From the NCBI GenBank assembly GCA_020161405.1, contig JAIUOD010000003.1, positions 529,392 through 593,391 on the forward strand: a DNA stretch of 64,000 bases, written 5' to 3'. Shown piece after piece: positions 7,482 through 16,499 of the stretch. Below the pieces are notes generated by a model, which searched no databases, was not told the origin of the DNA, and saw only the letters and a list, made by a program, of their open reading frames with translations. Source of the DNA: Pseudomonadota bacterium (GTDB taxonomy: Bacteria > Pseudomonadota > Alphaproteobacteria > Caulobacterales > Aquidulcibacteraceae). The stretch's first letter is position 1; each line of letters starts with the position of its first letter. The position numbers and the translations under genes were made by a program.

Positions 7482-9074
7482 ATGCCGTTACGTAATATAA
7501 TTAATAAAATTACGCCAATTTCCGAAGATGCTACTGGCGAAGAAGTTCAAAATTTTTTTACAAAAAATATTTCGCTACGCGCAATTCCGATTAAAGATAA
7601 AAAAAATAATATTATCGGCATAATTGAACGTTCATCATTCCTTAGGGCATTATCAGGCGTATTTGGCAGAGACATATATTCAAAACGGCCAATAAAACCA
7701 TTAATAAATGGCGATTTTCTTCACTTAGACGTCAATGATACAATTGAACTATCTGCACGTAAAATTACCGATACAAAAGATTTTGGAAACTCTTGTTGCG
7801 TGCTTGTATTTGATGCCCATAATTTTCATGGCATTATAGACATTAATGACATATATAAAAAGCTTGCTGAAGAAGCAATAAATAAGGCAAATGCATTACA
7901 AATTGCAAAAGAACACCTGCAAAATGCACTAGAGTCAAAGTCAAGATTTCTAGCAACAGTAAGCCATGAAATAAGAACGCCACTTAATGGGATAATTGGG
8001 ATGGCACAAGCATTATTGAAGAATGGCGATACACAATCAAAATTTATGTCTCAAACAATACTTGATTCAGGGCAAATCCTCAAGCGTGTGGTCGATGACT
8101 TACTTGATATGTCAAAAATTGAAAATGGTAAGTTTGACTTTGCTTTCTCAACTGTAAATTGCCACAAGATATTAAATGATATCCACAATACCTATCACGA
8201 GAATGCCAAGGAAAAGGGGATTAATTTAATTCTAAACATAGATGAAAGTGCAAATATTGACTTTAAAACCGATGAAATACGCTTAAAACAAGCAATTTTA
8301 AACATTGTAAGTAATGGCATAAAATTCACCCAAGTTGGAAGCGTCACAATAAATGCTGTAGTTAATAGTGATGAAATCCTTGAAATCAGAATTATAGATA
8401 CCGGAATTGGAATAAGTGATAATTTCAAAACTAAAATTTTTGATGCGTTTGAACAAGAAGATAATTCAAATTCACGCGGTTTTGGTGGCTCCGGCCTTGG
8501 ACTTTCAATTGCAAAAAACATTATTAATAAACTAGGCGGAAAAATATATTTAGATTCAAAAATAGGACACGGAACTATATTCACCGTTCTACTTCCTATT
8601 GAAATCACAAAAGAAGAGAATTTGTATGAAAATCAAATTCATATTGCCGCTATGGAACAAGAACATATAAAAATCCTTGCCGCAGAAGATAATCAAACTA
8701 ATCAAAACGTTTTAAAAACACTTTTAAGTGAATTTCCAATTGAAATTACCTTTGCAAATAATGGTCAAGAAGCAATTGAAATTTGGAAAACAATGCCTTT
8801 TGATTTAATTTTAATGGACTTACAAATGCCAATCATGGATGGCATAAGCGCAGTAAAGAAAATAAGAGAAATTGAAATTATCAATAAACTGACACCAATT
8901 CCAATACTTGCATTATCTGCAAATGCAATGGATAACCACCGCGAAGAGACTATGAAATCAGGCTTTAACGGGCATATTGCCAAACCAATAATGATTGAAG
9001 AACTTCTTGAAGCAATCATAAACTCGCAAAATAATTGCGAGCAACAACAAGAATATATTTACTCTAACGCTTAA
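7482..9074 (+). CDS. Hybrid sensor histidine kinase with N-terminal CBS-like domain and C-terminal receiver
   Basis: 530 residues, no membrane segment, so cytoplasmic. Residues 1-125 resemble a pair of CBS modules (IPIKDKKNNIIGIIERSSF; LVFDAHNFHGIIDINDIY). A linker helix leads to a HisKA domain with the phosphorylated histidine in FLATVSHEIRTPLNG (His162), then a HATPase domain (N box NIVSNGIKFT, then DTGIGI, GFGGSGLGLSIAK). The last 120 residues are a receiver domain with acidic AAEDNQTN, the phospho-acceptor in ILMDLQMPIMDG and the conserved lysine in HIAKPI. It probably senses a small cytoplasmic ligand and feeds a phosphorelay; no histidine phosphotransferase is nearby. Its last 11 bases overlap the convergent YhhN gene. 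Confidence 0.92.
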   Translation: MPLRNIINKITPISEDATGEEVQNFFTKNISLRAIPIKDKKNNIIGIIERSSFLRALSGVFGRDIYSKRPIKPLINGDFLHLDVNDTIELSARKITDTKDFGNSCCVLVFDAHNFHGIIDINDIYKKLAEEAINKANALQIAKEHLQNALESKSRFLATVSHEIRTPLNGIIGMAQALLKNGDTQSKFMSQTILDSGQILKRVVDDLLDMSKIENGKFDFAFSTVNCHKILNDIHNTYHENAKEKGINLILNIDESANIDFKTDEIRLKQAILNIVSNGIKFTQVGSVTINAVVNSDEILEIRIIDTGIGISDNFKTKIFDAFEQEDNSNSRGFGGSGLGLSIAKNIINKLGGKIYLDSKIGHGTIFTVLLPIEITKEENLYENQIHIAAMEQEHIKILAAEDNQTNQNVLKTLLSEFPIEITFANNGQEAIEIWKTMPFDLILMDLQMPIMDGISAVKKIREIEIINKLTPIPILALSANAMDNHREETMKSGFNGHIAKPIMIEELLEAIINSQNNCEQQQEYIYSNA

Positions 9075-9729
9075 AATTCCTCAAATATGAAAAAACAATC
9101 ATGAATTGGGCTATTATATAGGTAAACATGATTGCAAAGTCGAAAAACGGCATTTTTACAATGAATTTATTTATCGCAATCATTGAATCTGAGGAGATAA
9201 ATAAGACAACCCCGTAAAACAAAATTGCCCAATTCATGCGTGAAAATTTTTCACGCGCGATAATTGTAGAATAATAAAGCATACAAAGGATAAAAGCATA
9301 AGCGATGATTGGTATAAAAAATCCGCCTGCTTTTTCATGTGACATTTTCAACAAATATGCCGCCCAGCCAAGCATTGGCAAGGTTGCCAATATTATTGGA
9401 ATTGAGATTTTAAAACCAATATTCTTTAGGTTTAAACTTATATAGAAACAATGCGCACTTAAAAATGCTAAAAGGCCAAAAATAAAGAAATTCGAATTTA
9501 TTGATTGCAATCCAAGCAATAGATCGCCAATCCAAGAGAAGAATAATGCTAAAAATAAAAGCTTCTTATAAGCCTTATCTATATCATTGAACCAAAGCCA
9601 AGCCGCCAAAGCAGGTATAAGGGCGATTTTGCTTAAAAATGAAACCTCTGGCATTTGCCCCATAAATAAATGTACGGCAGCTATGATAAAGTATAAAACT
9701 AGGAATAGGTGTTTTTTCTCAAAATGCAT
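9064..9729 (-). CDS. YhhN family (lysoplasmalogenase-like) integral membrane protein
   Basis: 221 residues with about seven or eight hydrophobic membrane segments and few charged residues. Motifs typical of the YhhN/TMEM86 family are visible: FFSWIGDLLLGL near residue 70, and VVLFISSDSMIAINKF near residue 180. The animal TMEM86 members hydrolyse the vinyl-ether bond of lysoplasmalogen; the bacterial role is not settled, so the substrate is left open. The gene converges with the hybrid kinase, overlapping by 11 bases, and lies about 50 bases downstream of the exported-protein gene that reads away from it. Confidence 0.85.
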   Translation of the reverse strand: MHFEKKHLFLVLYFIIAAVHLFMGQMPEVSFLSKIALIPALAAWLWFNDIDKAYKKLLFLALFFSWIGDLLLGLQSINSNFFIFGLLAFLSAHCFYISLNLKNIGFKISIPIILATLPMLGWAAYLLKMSHEKAGGFFIPIIAYAFILCMLYYSTIIAREKFSRMNWAILFYGVVLFISSDSMIAINKFIVKMPFFDFAIMFTYIIAQFMIVFSYLRNFKR

Positions 9730-9782
9730 TTAATATGCATAGCGCGCCTTTAATATGACTGCAACGTCATAATTCAAAGATT

Positions 9783-10511
9783 TTAATTAGTTGGTTTTTG
9801 TACGCTTTGCCTCATTCTTTCTTTGTCCTTCTCATAGACATCTGGCCTAACCATTTTCCATATTACAAACCAATAATAAATACCACGTTTTGGCATTGCT
9901 AAATTACTTGTATCCCTAAGTTTTATGAACCAATCGTCTTTTTGCCCGATGAATACTGATGTAATATAATCTTCTTGATTATTCACAAATGCCTTTGCCA
10001 ATGTGCCTTCAAAAATTTTAAAATCAGAAAATTTCGCCCGATTTGGAATAGTTTCCATTTCAAGAGGTGGCGGCATTTCTACCAAATTATCACCTCGCAT
10101 CATTTTAATTGACATTACTGCCATATCTAATTCTGCTTGAATTGATGAACCTGGTCTTTTGTAGGCGTAATAAGTTGAAGTTCCGAATGAAGAAATCAAA
10201 TTGCAAGCAATATCAGTTGCTTTTCCATTTTCTTCTTCATAAACCTTAATCTCAATTTTATCATCTAGCCCTGCAGTACAAGCAAAACCAGCTTCTTTGA
10301 ATAGAATATCGACAAATACCCCATCGCCCATAGTTACGTCACTGATTTTAACATCAAGTGAGTTTTTGGCAGTTTCCCCAGCAATTTCAATGGCTTCTTT
10401 TGCGCGCTTTAATAATTCACCTTTATTACCAGCGAATACGGGGGTATTTGAAAAAACACCCAATAAAACAATTACAAATAACAAAATAATTTTATTGGAT
10501 GTTTTTTTCAT
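9783..10511 (-). CDS. Exported protein of unknown function
   Basis: 242 residues. A classical signal peptide (basic KKTSNK, a hydrophobic core, cleavage after VFA near residue 27) predicts export to the periplasm. The mature part holds two cysteines (near 78 and 98) and no motif I recognise; the C-terminus is basic. The gene starts 4 bases after the ilvE stop codon on the same strand, so the two are likely cotranscribed, though no functional link is evident. Confidence 0.75.
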   Translation of the reverse strand: MKKTSNKIILLFVIVLLGVFSNTPVFAGNKGELLKRAKEAIEIAGETAKNSLDVKISDVTMGDGVFVDILFKEAGFACTAGLDDKIEIKVYEEENGKATDIACNLISSFGTSTYYAYKRPGSSIQAELDMAVMSIKMMRGDNLVEMPPPLEMETIPNRAKFSDFKIFEGTLAKAFVNNQEDYITSVFIGQKDDWFIKLRDTSNLAMPKRGIYYWFVIWKMVRPDVYEKDKERMRQSVQKPTN

Positions 10512-10514
10512 ATC

Positions 10515-11384
10515 TTATTTTCCGCGAACAAGGTTTTCATAAGAAACAACCAAGTCTTCACAAATGCGCCCTGGTTGATAATGAATTCCGGCAATCTCTT
10601 TAACTGGTGTTACTTCAGCGGCAGAGCCAGTTGTGAAGCATTCGCTAAAATTGCCCAATTCTTCTGGTTCAATTTTGCGCTCAACTACTTCATAGCCTTT
10701 TTCTTTGGCAATTTTGATAACGGTTTGGCGTGTAATACCGTTTAAGAAACAATCAGGGGTTGGTGTGTGGATTGCGCCATCTTGAACAAAGAAAATGTTC
10801 GCGCTTGTCGCCTCTGCAACCTGACCGCGATAATCAAGCATTAGGGCATCGGCATAACCTTCCGCTTCGGCGGCATGTTTTGATAAAGTACAAATCATAT
10901 AAAGCCCCGCAGCTTTGGCATCATGCGGCGCAGTATTTGGCGCAGGGCGTTGCCATTTTGCGCGGCCCATACGAATGCCCGTCATTTTATCGGCATAATA
11001 ATTACCCCAATCCCAAACCGCAACCGCAGTATGGATTGTGTTTGATTGTGCAGAAACGCCCATCATTTCCGAACCGCGCCACATAACAGCGCGAACATAG
11101 CAATTTTCAAGACCATTTTTGGCCATTGCTTCTTTTTTTACATCATCAATTTGCTCTGCGGTGCATGGCGCTTTCATGCCAAGAATATTAGCAGAATTAA
11201 GCAAACGATTTGAATGGCGATGACCTTCAAAAATAGTTCCATTATAAGAGCGTTCGCCTTCAAAGACGCTTGAACCATAATGCAGCGCATGTGTTAGAAT
11301 ATGGACTTTTGCCTCGCGCCAAGGAACAAAACTTCCATCCATCCAAATCCAGCCATCACGATCATCATACGGAACAAAACTCAT
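10515..11384 (-). CDS. ilvE: Branched-chain amino acid aminotransferase IlvE
   Basis: 289 residues, class IV PLP-dependent aminotransferase. It interconverts valine, leucine and isoleucine with their 2-oxo acids. Visible features: the N-terminal HALHYGSSVFEGER segment; the PLP lysine in DAKAAGLYM (near residue 157); the following GYADALMLD-RGQVAEATSANIFFV; and TPTPDCFLNGITRQTV, where the usual signature gives LxGITR. The downstream neighbour is an exported protein separated by 3 bases. The divergent neighbour is a MarR regulator, an arrangement I recall from other alphaproteobacteria. Confidence 0.96.
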   Translation of the reverse strand: MSFVPYDDRDGWIWMDGSFVPWREAKVHILTHALHYGSSVFEGERSYNGTIFEGHRHSNRLLNSANILGMKAPCTAEQIDDVKKEAMAKNGLENCYVRAVMWRGSEMMGVSAQSNTIHTAVAVWDWGNYYADKMTGIRMGRAKWQRPAPNTAPHDAKAAGLYMICTLSKHAAEAEGYADALMLDYRGQVAEATSANIFFVQDGAIHTPTPDCFLNGITRQTVIKIAKEKGYEVVERKIEPEELGNFSECFTTGSAAEVTPVKEIAGIHYQPGRICEDLVVSYENLVRGK

Positions 11385-11474
11385 AACTTAACCTATTTTA
11401 CATACTTATTTTGATTTTAGTGAAAACATCTATTGAACCTGTTGAAAAAAAATCGCAATATTTTTTCAAATATT

Positions 11475-11951
11475 ATGACAGCTATTCACCCTTTTAAACA
11501 AACATCACCCGACCCCCTTGCCTATTCGCGTCTTTTTTTACGCGATGAGGAGTTGCAACTTGCGCTTGCGGCTCTTTTTGAGGCAGTTAGCGCTATAAAA
11601 CTTGCGGGTGAAAAATCACGCGCTAATTGCGGTTTATCATGGGCAGAAACTAAAACCCTTTTAAGCCTTGGTGCAAAGCCTGATAGTGTTATGAATTTGG
11701 GGATAAGACTTGCGGTTACCAAGCAAGCCTTAACCAAAACCCTTCGTAAACTTGAACAAGATGGGCTTTTACAGCGAATTGAAGATAAGGTTGATAAAAG
11801 ACGTAAAATCATGTCATTAACAGCAAAAGGTCGCGAAATCGAACATGAAGTAACAAAACAAATGCGTATTTTTCTTACCCGCGCCTATAAACAGGCAGGT
11901 GCAGAAGCGGTTATTGGCTTTGACCAAGTTTTGTGGTCAATATTGGGTTAG
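11475..11951 (+). CDS. MarR family transcriptional regulator, PetP-like
   Basis: 159 residues from the ATG at 11475; a TTG at 11433 would add 14. Neither start has a clear ribosome site. The winged helix-turn-helix is recognisable in LSWAETKTLLSLGAKP, RLAVTKQALTKTLRKLEQDGLLQR and KVDKRRKIMSLTAKG. The gene immediately precedes an OmpR-type response regulator, as in the petP-petR pair of Rhodobacter, where both are needed for cytochrome bc1 expression. That role is not demonstrated here. It is divergent from ilvE with a gap under 100 bases. Confidence 0.85.
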   Translation: MTAIHPFKQTSPDPLAYSRLFLRDEELQLALAALFEAVSAIKLAGEKSRANCGLSWAETKTLLSLGAKPDSVMNLGIRLAVTKQALTKTLRKLEQDGLLQRIEDKVDKRRKIMSLTAKGREIEHEVTKQMRIFLTRAYKQAGAEAVIGFDQVLWSILG

Positions 11952-11960
11952 GTGAAATAT

Positions 11961-12638
11961 ATGGATAGTGGCGTAAATATTCTTGTTGTTGACGATGATG
12001 ATCGTATTCGCGAACTTTTAAAGCGTTATTTAAAATCCCAAGGCCTTAATGTTATAAGCGCAAAAGATGCTGCCGAAGCGCGCAAATTAATCGATATGAT
12101 TGAATTTGAACTTATCATCCTTGATGTAATGATGCCGGGTGAAGATGGTGTTTCATTGACTTCTGCAATCCGCCTTGAACGCGAAACACCAATATTATTG
12201 CTTACCGCACGTGGCGAACCATCAGATAGAATCGCAGGATTATCTGCGGGCGCGGATGATTATTTACCAAAGCCATTTGAACCAGAAGAATTATTGCTTA
12301 GAATCAAAAACATCTTAAAGCGTATAAAGCCTATGCCTGTTTCGCCAATTCTAAAATTTGGGGACACAAATTATGATTCTAATCGCGAAGAATTAAGGCG
12401 TGATGGCGAATTAATTCGCCTTACAGAATCAGAAAAGTCATTGATGCGCGAATTATCAGCGCGAATTGGCGCAACGATTACACGCGAAGAATTGGCAAGA
12501 AAGGCAGGTGTTGCAGCCGATAGATCTATCGATGTGCAAGTAACCCGCCTTCGCCGCAAACTCGAACCATCATCGTCCGAGCCGCAATATTTGCAAACCA
12601 TACGTGGCCTTGGCTATAGATTAGCCCCAGACCTATGA
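11961..12638 (+). CDS. OmpR/PhoB-type response regulator, PetR-like
   Basis: About 225 residues from the ATG at 11961, with AGGTG about 5 bases upstream inside the MarR stop region; a GTG at 11952 adjoins the MarR stop codon. The receiver domain shows the acidic cluster VVDDDDR, the phospho-acceptor in LIILDVMMPGEDG (near residue 55) and the lysine in DYLPKPF. The C-terminal winged helix shows RLTESEKSLMREL and SIDVQVTRLRRKLE...TIRGLGYRL. It is tightly coupled to the MarR gene. The likely cognate sensor is at 13469, separated by cspA and a small membrane protein. Confidence 0.93.
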   Translation: MDSGVNILVVDDDDRIRELLKRYLKSQGLNVISAKDAAEARKLIDMIEFELIILDVMMPGEDGVSLTSAIRLERETPILLLTARGEPSDRIAGLSAGADDYLPKPFEPEELLLRIKNILKRIKPMPVSPILKFGDTNYDSNREELRRDGELIRLTESEKSLMRELSARIGATITREELARKAGVAADRSIDVQVTRLRRKLEPSSSEPQYLQTIRGLGYRLAPDL

Positions 12639-12641
12639 TTT

Positions 12642-12848
12642 TTATGCAGGTTGAAGATTAACCGCAGAAGTTTTGCCGCGTTGATCAGTTTCAAGTTCGT
12701 AAGAAACTTTTTGGTTTTTTTCCAAAGTGCGAAGACCTGCGCGCTCAACAGCTGAAATGTGAACGAAAGCATCTTGGCCTGCGCCATCAGGAGCGATAAA
12801 ACCATAACCTTTGTCGGAATTGAAGAATTTTACTGTACCAGTAATCAT
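12642..12848 (-). CDS. Cold-shock domain protein, CspA family
   Basis: 68 residues forming a single cold-shock domain. RNP1 is KGYGFIAP and RNP2 is DAFVHISAV, the nucleic-acid-binding motifs of this five-stranded beta barrel. Such proteins bind single-stranded RNA and DNA and act as RNA chaperones. The ATG is preceded by AAGGACAAACAAA, giving a good ribosome site. The gene converges with the response regulator (3 bases apart) and has an upstream region of nearly 290 bases. A cspA-type long leader could be present but I cannot confirm its start. Confidence 0.95.
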   Translation of the reverse strand: MITGTVKFFNSDKGYGFIAPDGAGQDAFVHISAVERAGLRTLEKNQKVSYELETDQRGKTSAVNLQPA

Positions 12849-13135
12849 TTTGTTTGTCCTTTAAACAATCATTATCCACCCGCGAAATTACGGGTTTGTA
12901 TTCGTATGGAGATAGTAGGGAGCAAACAAACCAAAACTGGCGAGATTTCCTTATCAGGCCATTTCGATTTGGTCTTATACACAAAATGAATAAAAATTGC
13001 AAACACCTAGTGCTAGAAACACAATGATAGAAGAAAAACAAAGACTAAAGAGAAAAATATTGAAATTAAACTTGTAAAACCTCTATTTTCAGTTATAAAT
13101 TTAACTATATAAGTAATTGAAAAGGGTGTTTTAAA

Positions 13136-13399
13136 ATGACAACAAATGATAAAGAATTAATTTTAAAATCTATGCTATCATCAAATTATCAATACCGTGC
13201 AGCATTATCAATTATTATGTCACAATTTTTAGTATTCGCGCTTTTAAGTTTAGGATTTAAAAGGGTTGAATATGGATCAATAATTTTGGGTGTAATTGCA
13301 ATAACAGGCCTAATTGGTGGCTTATTTTTATATTTTCGCGCTGTCAATTTTAAGTTGTCTGAACCGAAATTTAAAATCTATCGCGATTTGATAGAATAA
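13136..13399 (+). CDS. Small two-helix membrane protein, unknown function
   Basis: 87 residues with two hydrophobic segments (about 22-40 and 46-66) separated by FKRVEYGS, and charged ends. A ribosome site AAGGGTG precedes the ATG by about 7 bases. No family recognised. It lies 69 bases before the sensor kinase gene on the same strand and may be cotranscribed with it. A role as an accessory to that sensor is only a positional guess. Confidence 0.6.
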   Translation: MTTNDKELILKSMLSSNYQYRAALSIIMSQFLVFALLSLGFKRVEYGSIILGVIAITGLIGGLFLYFRAVNFKLSEPKFKIYRDLIE

Positions 13400-13468
13400 T
13401 ATTTTCAATTACAAGTTTAAACTGAATTATCGCTTTCAATAGTTATTTTTCGGCTTTAATATCAAAAA

Positions 13469-14821
13469 ATGTTCTTTGATAAGCGAAAGCGCCTGAAAAT
13501 TCATATTAGCCTGTCTAAATGGACACCGCGTGGGCTTTTTGCGCGTTCTTTGCTTATTATTGTTTTGCCAATTGCAATTATGCAAATCCTTGTAACTTAT
13601 TTGTTTTTTGATTTGCATTGGGGGCAGGTTTCGCAATTTCTATCTGAATCTGCGGCGGGCGATGTGGCTTATATAACCAAATCTTATACCGATGCACCAA
13701 ATCCGCAAAACCTTGCCCATTTACAAAAAGAGGCACAGGATAAATTACGCCTTTCACTTGCATTACAAGAAAATGCACAACTTCCGAAAGATATAAGGCG
13801 CGCCAAAATTCCCGCTTATGATCGAACTTTGCGACATGCGCTTTCGGCATCTTTAAAGCAAGAATATTGGTTTGATACCACGCGCTACCCTGATTATGTT
13901 GATATTAGGGTAAAGGTTCCGCAAGGGGTTTTGCGATTTTTGGCATATCGGGATAGAGTTTTTGCATCAACTGGTGGAATTTTTATTCTATGGTTAGTTG
14001 GTGCAACCATTATGCTGGCGGCGGTTTCGGTTCTATTCATTCGCAATCAAGTTCGCCCAATTGAACGGCTTTCTGAGGCCGCCGAAAGTTTTGGACTTGG
14101 TGAAAAGGTTGATTTAAAACCAGCAGGTTCACGCGAAATTCGCCGCGCCACACAGGCTTTTTTGGATATGCGCGCCCGTATTAATCGCCATATTGAACAA
14201 AGAACCAATATTTTAGCGGGTGTATCGCATGATTTGCGCACCCCCCTTACCCGCCTTAAACTTGAACTGGCAATGATGCCACAAAGCGAGGATTTGGATC
14301 ATGCCAAGCAAGATATAAAGCAAATGGAAGAAATGCTTGATGAATATCTTGATTTTGCGCGCGGGCAATGGGCCGAAGAAACCGAAAACTTCAATATAAA
14401 ACCAATTTTAGAAAGCGTTTTCAAAGATGTTTCGCGCAATCATGATAATATCAAACTTGATGAAAATATCGAAGATTGCCAAATCGTGGGGCGTGAAACC
14501 TCTTTAAAACGTGCGATAAATAATCTTATTTCTAATGCGCTTCATTATGGCGAAAATGTTATTATTTCGCTTGAAAAGGGTGATAAATTTGCCTTTATCA
14601 ATATTGATGATGATGGCCCAGGGATTGCGCAAAATGAAATTGATTTTGCCTTAAATCCGTTTTCGCGCCTTGATAGTGCGCGCAACCAAAACCAAAAAGG
14701 CGTTGGCCTTGGATTATCAATAGCGCGCGATATTGCGCGCTCTCATGGCGGGGAATTATTATTATCCAAAAGCCAAATGGGCGGCCTTAAGGCAAGTTTA
14801 CGTTTGCCTTTACTTGCCTAA
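13469..14821 (+). CDS. Transmembrane sensor histidine kinase, EnvZ-like
   Basis: 450 residues. The first membrane helix (about 27-47) and second (about 170-191) enclose a periplasmic domain of about 120 residues. A HAMP linker follows, then HisKA with the phosphorylated histidine in GVSHDLRTPLTRL (His254), and a HATPase domain with NNLISNALHYG, DDDGPGI and GVGLGLSIARDIA. It belongs to the EnvZ type and is the probable partner of the OmpR-type regulator at 11961. The gene pair is split by cspA on the other strand. Its end overlaps the convergent proC by 12 bases. No clear ribosome site precedes the ATG. Confidence 0.92.
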   Translation: MFFDKRKRLKIHISLSKWTPRGLFARSLLIIVLPIAIMQILVTYLFFDLHWGQVSQFLSESAAGDVAYITKSYTDAPNPQNLAHLQKEAQDKLRLSLALQENAQLPKDIRRAKIPAYDRTLRHALSASLKQEYWFDTTRYPDYVDIRVKVPQGVLRFLAYRDRVFASTGGIFILWLVGATIMLAAVSVLFIRNQVRPIERLSEAAESFGLGEKVDLKPAGSREIRRATQAFLDMRARINRHIEQRTNILAGVSHDLRTPLTRLKLELAMMPQSEDLDHAKQDIKQMEEMLDEYLDFARGQWAEETENFNIKPILESVFKDVSRNHDNIKLDENIEDCQIVGRETSLKRAINNLISNALHYGENVIISLEKGDKFAFINIDDDGPGIAQNEIDFALNPFSRLDSARNQNQKGVGLGLSIARDIARSHGGELLLSKSQMGGLKASLRLPLLA

Positions 14822-15610
14822 TTCCCTCGACCTATCTGCACAGGCATCAACGGCTTTTTTGATGATTTTTTCAAAGGCGTCATTTTCGTTAAACGCTTCA
14901 ATTGCCGCTTGGGTTGTGCCATTGGGGCTGGTTACTTCTTTGCGAAGGGTTTCGGGGTCGCGCCCTGATTGTTTCATCAACATTGCCGCGCCATAAATGG
15001 TTTCAAGGGCAAGTTTTTTTGCCTGCGCCTCCTCTATACCCTGCCCCATTCCTGCTTTCGCAAGCATTTCGGCAAAAAGAAAAATATAAGCGGGGCCAGA
15101 ACCGGAAATAGAGGTTAGACCATCAATCTGCCCCTCATTTTCAAGGCGAACTACTTCACCAAGTGGCGCAAGAAGGCTTTCAATTGTGGCATAATCATCG
15201 GCATTAAAAGCATTATTACCAATAATACCAGTTACCCCTGCCCCAATTTGCCCCGGTGTATTTGGCATTGCACGGCAGATTTTTTTTGACGGGCATGATG
15301 ATGCAATCTTATCAATACCAATTCCCGCCATTATGGATAGGATAATTGAATTTTCATCGCTAATTTGCGCCAAAATATTATCAATAATATCGCCAAACAT
15401 TTGCGGCTTTACCGCAATCATTACAATATCAAAGCCCTTTGATGGGTATGGATTATAATGCCATTTGGCTAATTCAAGTTTGTTTTGCCATTCTTCACTA
15501 AGAATTGGATCAAATAATGATATTTCTAAATCAAGTTTTTGATTTATCCAACCTTGCATCATGGCCTGCCCCATGCGACCACCGCCGATAAGGGCAATTT
15601 TCAAAGCCAT
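14810..15610 (-). CDS. proC: Pyrroline-5-carboxylate reductase ProC
   Basis: 266 residues. The enzyme makes the last step of proline synthesis, reducing pyrroline-5-carboxylate with NAD(P)H. The N-terminal Rossmann motif is IGGGRMGQAM; AVKPQMF marks the end of the nucleotide domain; the C-terminal helical domain shows SGSGPAYIFLFAEML and REVTSPNGTTQAAI, the family signature. Its ATG overlaps the stop of the YbjN-domain gene by one base (TAATG), so it is translationally coupled to it. ubiK-ybjN-proC clusters recur in alphaproteobacteria. Confidence 0.97.
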   Translation of the reverse strand: MALKIALIGGGRMGQAMMQGWINQKLDLEISLFDPILSEEWQNKLELAKWHYNPYPSKGFDIVMIAVKPQMFGDIIDNILAQISDENSIILSIMAGIGIDKIASSCPSKKICRAMPNTPGQIGAGVTGIIGNNAFNADDYATIESLLAPLGEVVRLENEGQIDGLTSISGSGPAYIFLFAEMLAKAGMGQGIEEAQAKKLALETIYGAAMLMKQSGRDPETLRKEVTSPNGTTQAAIEAFNENDAFEKIIKKAVDACADRSRELGK

Positions 15611-16104
15611 TATGCTTCACCCGAAGTTTCGAATAATGCGGCCTGCGCTGCTTGTTGCGGGGTTTTGCCAGCCCATAAAAGGAAATTGAAGGCAGGATAA
15701 AAACGCTCACACGCCTCGGCGCCTGCTGCCATAATTGCCGCCATTTCTTGCGGTTCTGGGTCAGGGCGACCAATAAGACTTATGACATGACGCCAAACAA
15801 TATTTTCTTCAATTGAGGAAATTTCAAAATGACCAAGCCATAGGGTTTCATTCAAAATGCTAATTAAAGATTGAACATCAACGCGGCGCTGATTTGGAAC
15901 TTTTTGTTCAAAAATATAAGAAAGCGCGCATGACGATTTATCATCACGAAGTGCAAAAATACCATGCATTTCAGTGTATGTCGTTGCCGATGAAAAATGG
16001 ATTTCACCATCAACGCGCTCATAAGGACGAGATTGGGACATTAAAACCGCTTCGACACTATCCAAAGTTTCGCCAGTTTCAAAAATATCCTCATTAATCA
16101 TCAT
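15610..16104 (-). CDS. YbjN domain-containing protein
   Basis: About 164 residues from the ATG at 16104, chosen because homologues, as I remember them, start close to the conserved domain; frames from 16152 and 16176 are also open (the longest gives 188 residues). No start has an ideal ribosome site. The domain reads SVEAVLMSQSRPYERVDGEIHFS... and ends with an acidic, Ala-rich helix. YbjN proteins are linked with type III chaperone-like folds and their molecular role is unresolved. It sits between a ubiK-like gene and proC, which supports the assignment. Confidence 0.8.
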   Translation of the reverse strand: MMINEDIFETGETLDSVEAVLMSQSRPYERVDGEIHFSSATTYTEMHGIFALRDDKSSCALSYIFEQKVPNQRRVDVQSLISILNETLWLGHFEISSIEENIVWRHVISLIGRPDPEPQEMAAIMAAGAEACERFYPAFNFLLWAGKTPQQAAQAALFETSGEA

Positions 16105-16253
16105 TATATTTCTATGCCCCCATAGTTCGATACGAACTAAAAATGATTCCATTATAAACCCAAAAAGGTTTTGCATAATAAAGAAATTAAGCGTCGATTT
16201 GACACAATAATTCTGTCATCGGGGCATAGTGCAAAAATTGCGCCCCAAATAAT

Positions 16254-16499
16254 TTAGTCTGTCTTGTTTGATTTTTTTGCTTTTGGCGCGCTTAATTCGC
16301 TTACTAAGGCTTCCAATTTTTCGACGCGCTCTAATAAAATGTCGTATTCGTCGCGGCGAACTAAGTCCATGTCCGCGATAAAGCGTTCCATTTGTGAATT
16401 AAAAAAAGTGCGTGCTTCTTCGCTCACGCCTTGTGCGACACCGGCTGCACTATTGGCAAGTTTCGCAATGTCGTCAAAAAAAGGATGTCTTGTTTGCAT
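16254..16499 (-). CDS. UbiK/BMFP (YqiC) family accessory factor
   Basis: 81 residues: an N-terminal amphipathic helix (FFDDIAKLANSAAGVAQGVSEEAR), then a C-terminal coiled coil with heptads (EYDILLERVEKLEALVSEL) and a basic tail. This is the membrane-fusogenic BMFP/UbiK layout; UbiK helps ubiquinone biosynthesis in enterobacteria. The role in this organism is inferred from family and from neighbouring ybjN-like and proC genes. A 149-base space separates it from the YbjN gene on the same strand, so they may or may not share a transcript. Confidence 0.88.
   Translation of the reverse strand: MQTRHPFFDDIAKLANSAAGVAQGVSEEARTFFNSQMERFIADMDLVRRDEYDILLERVEKLEALVSELSAPKAKKSNKTD

Noticed and set aside
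12759..12989. Open frame opposite cspA and its leader
   Set aside because: It is the reverse of cspA and intergenic sequence, without a family or ribosome site.
13578..13850. Minus-strand open frame inside the sensor kinase
   Set aside because: Shadow of the kinase gene; composition follows the complementary coding frame.
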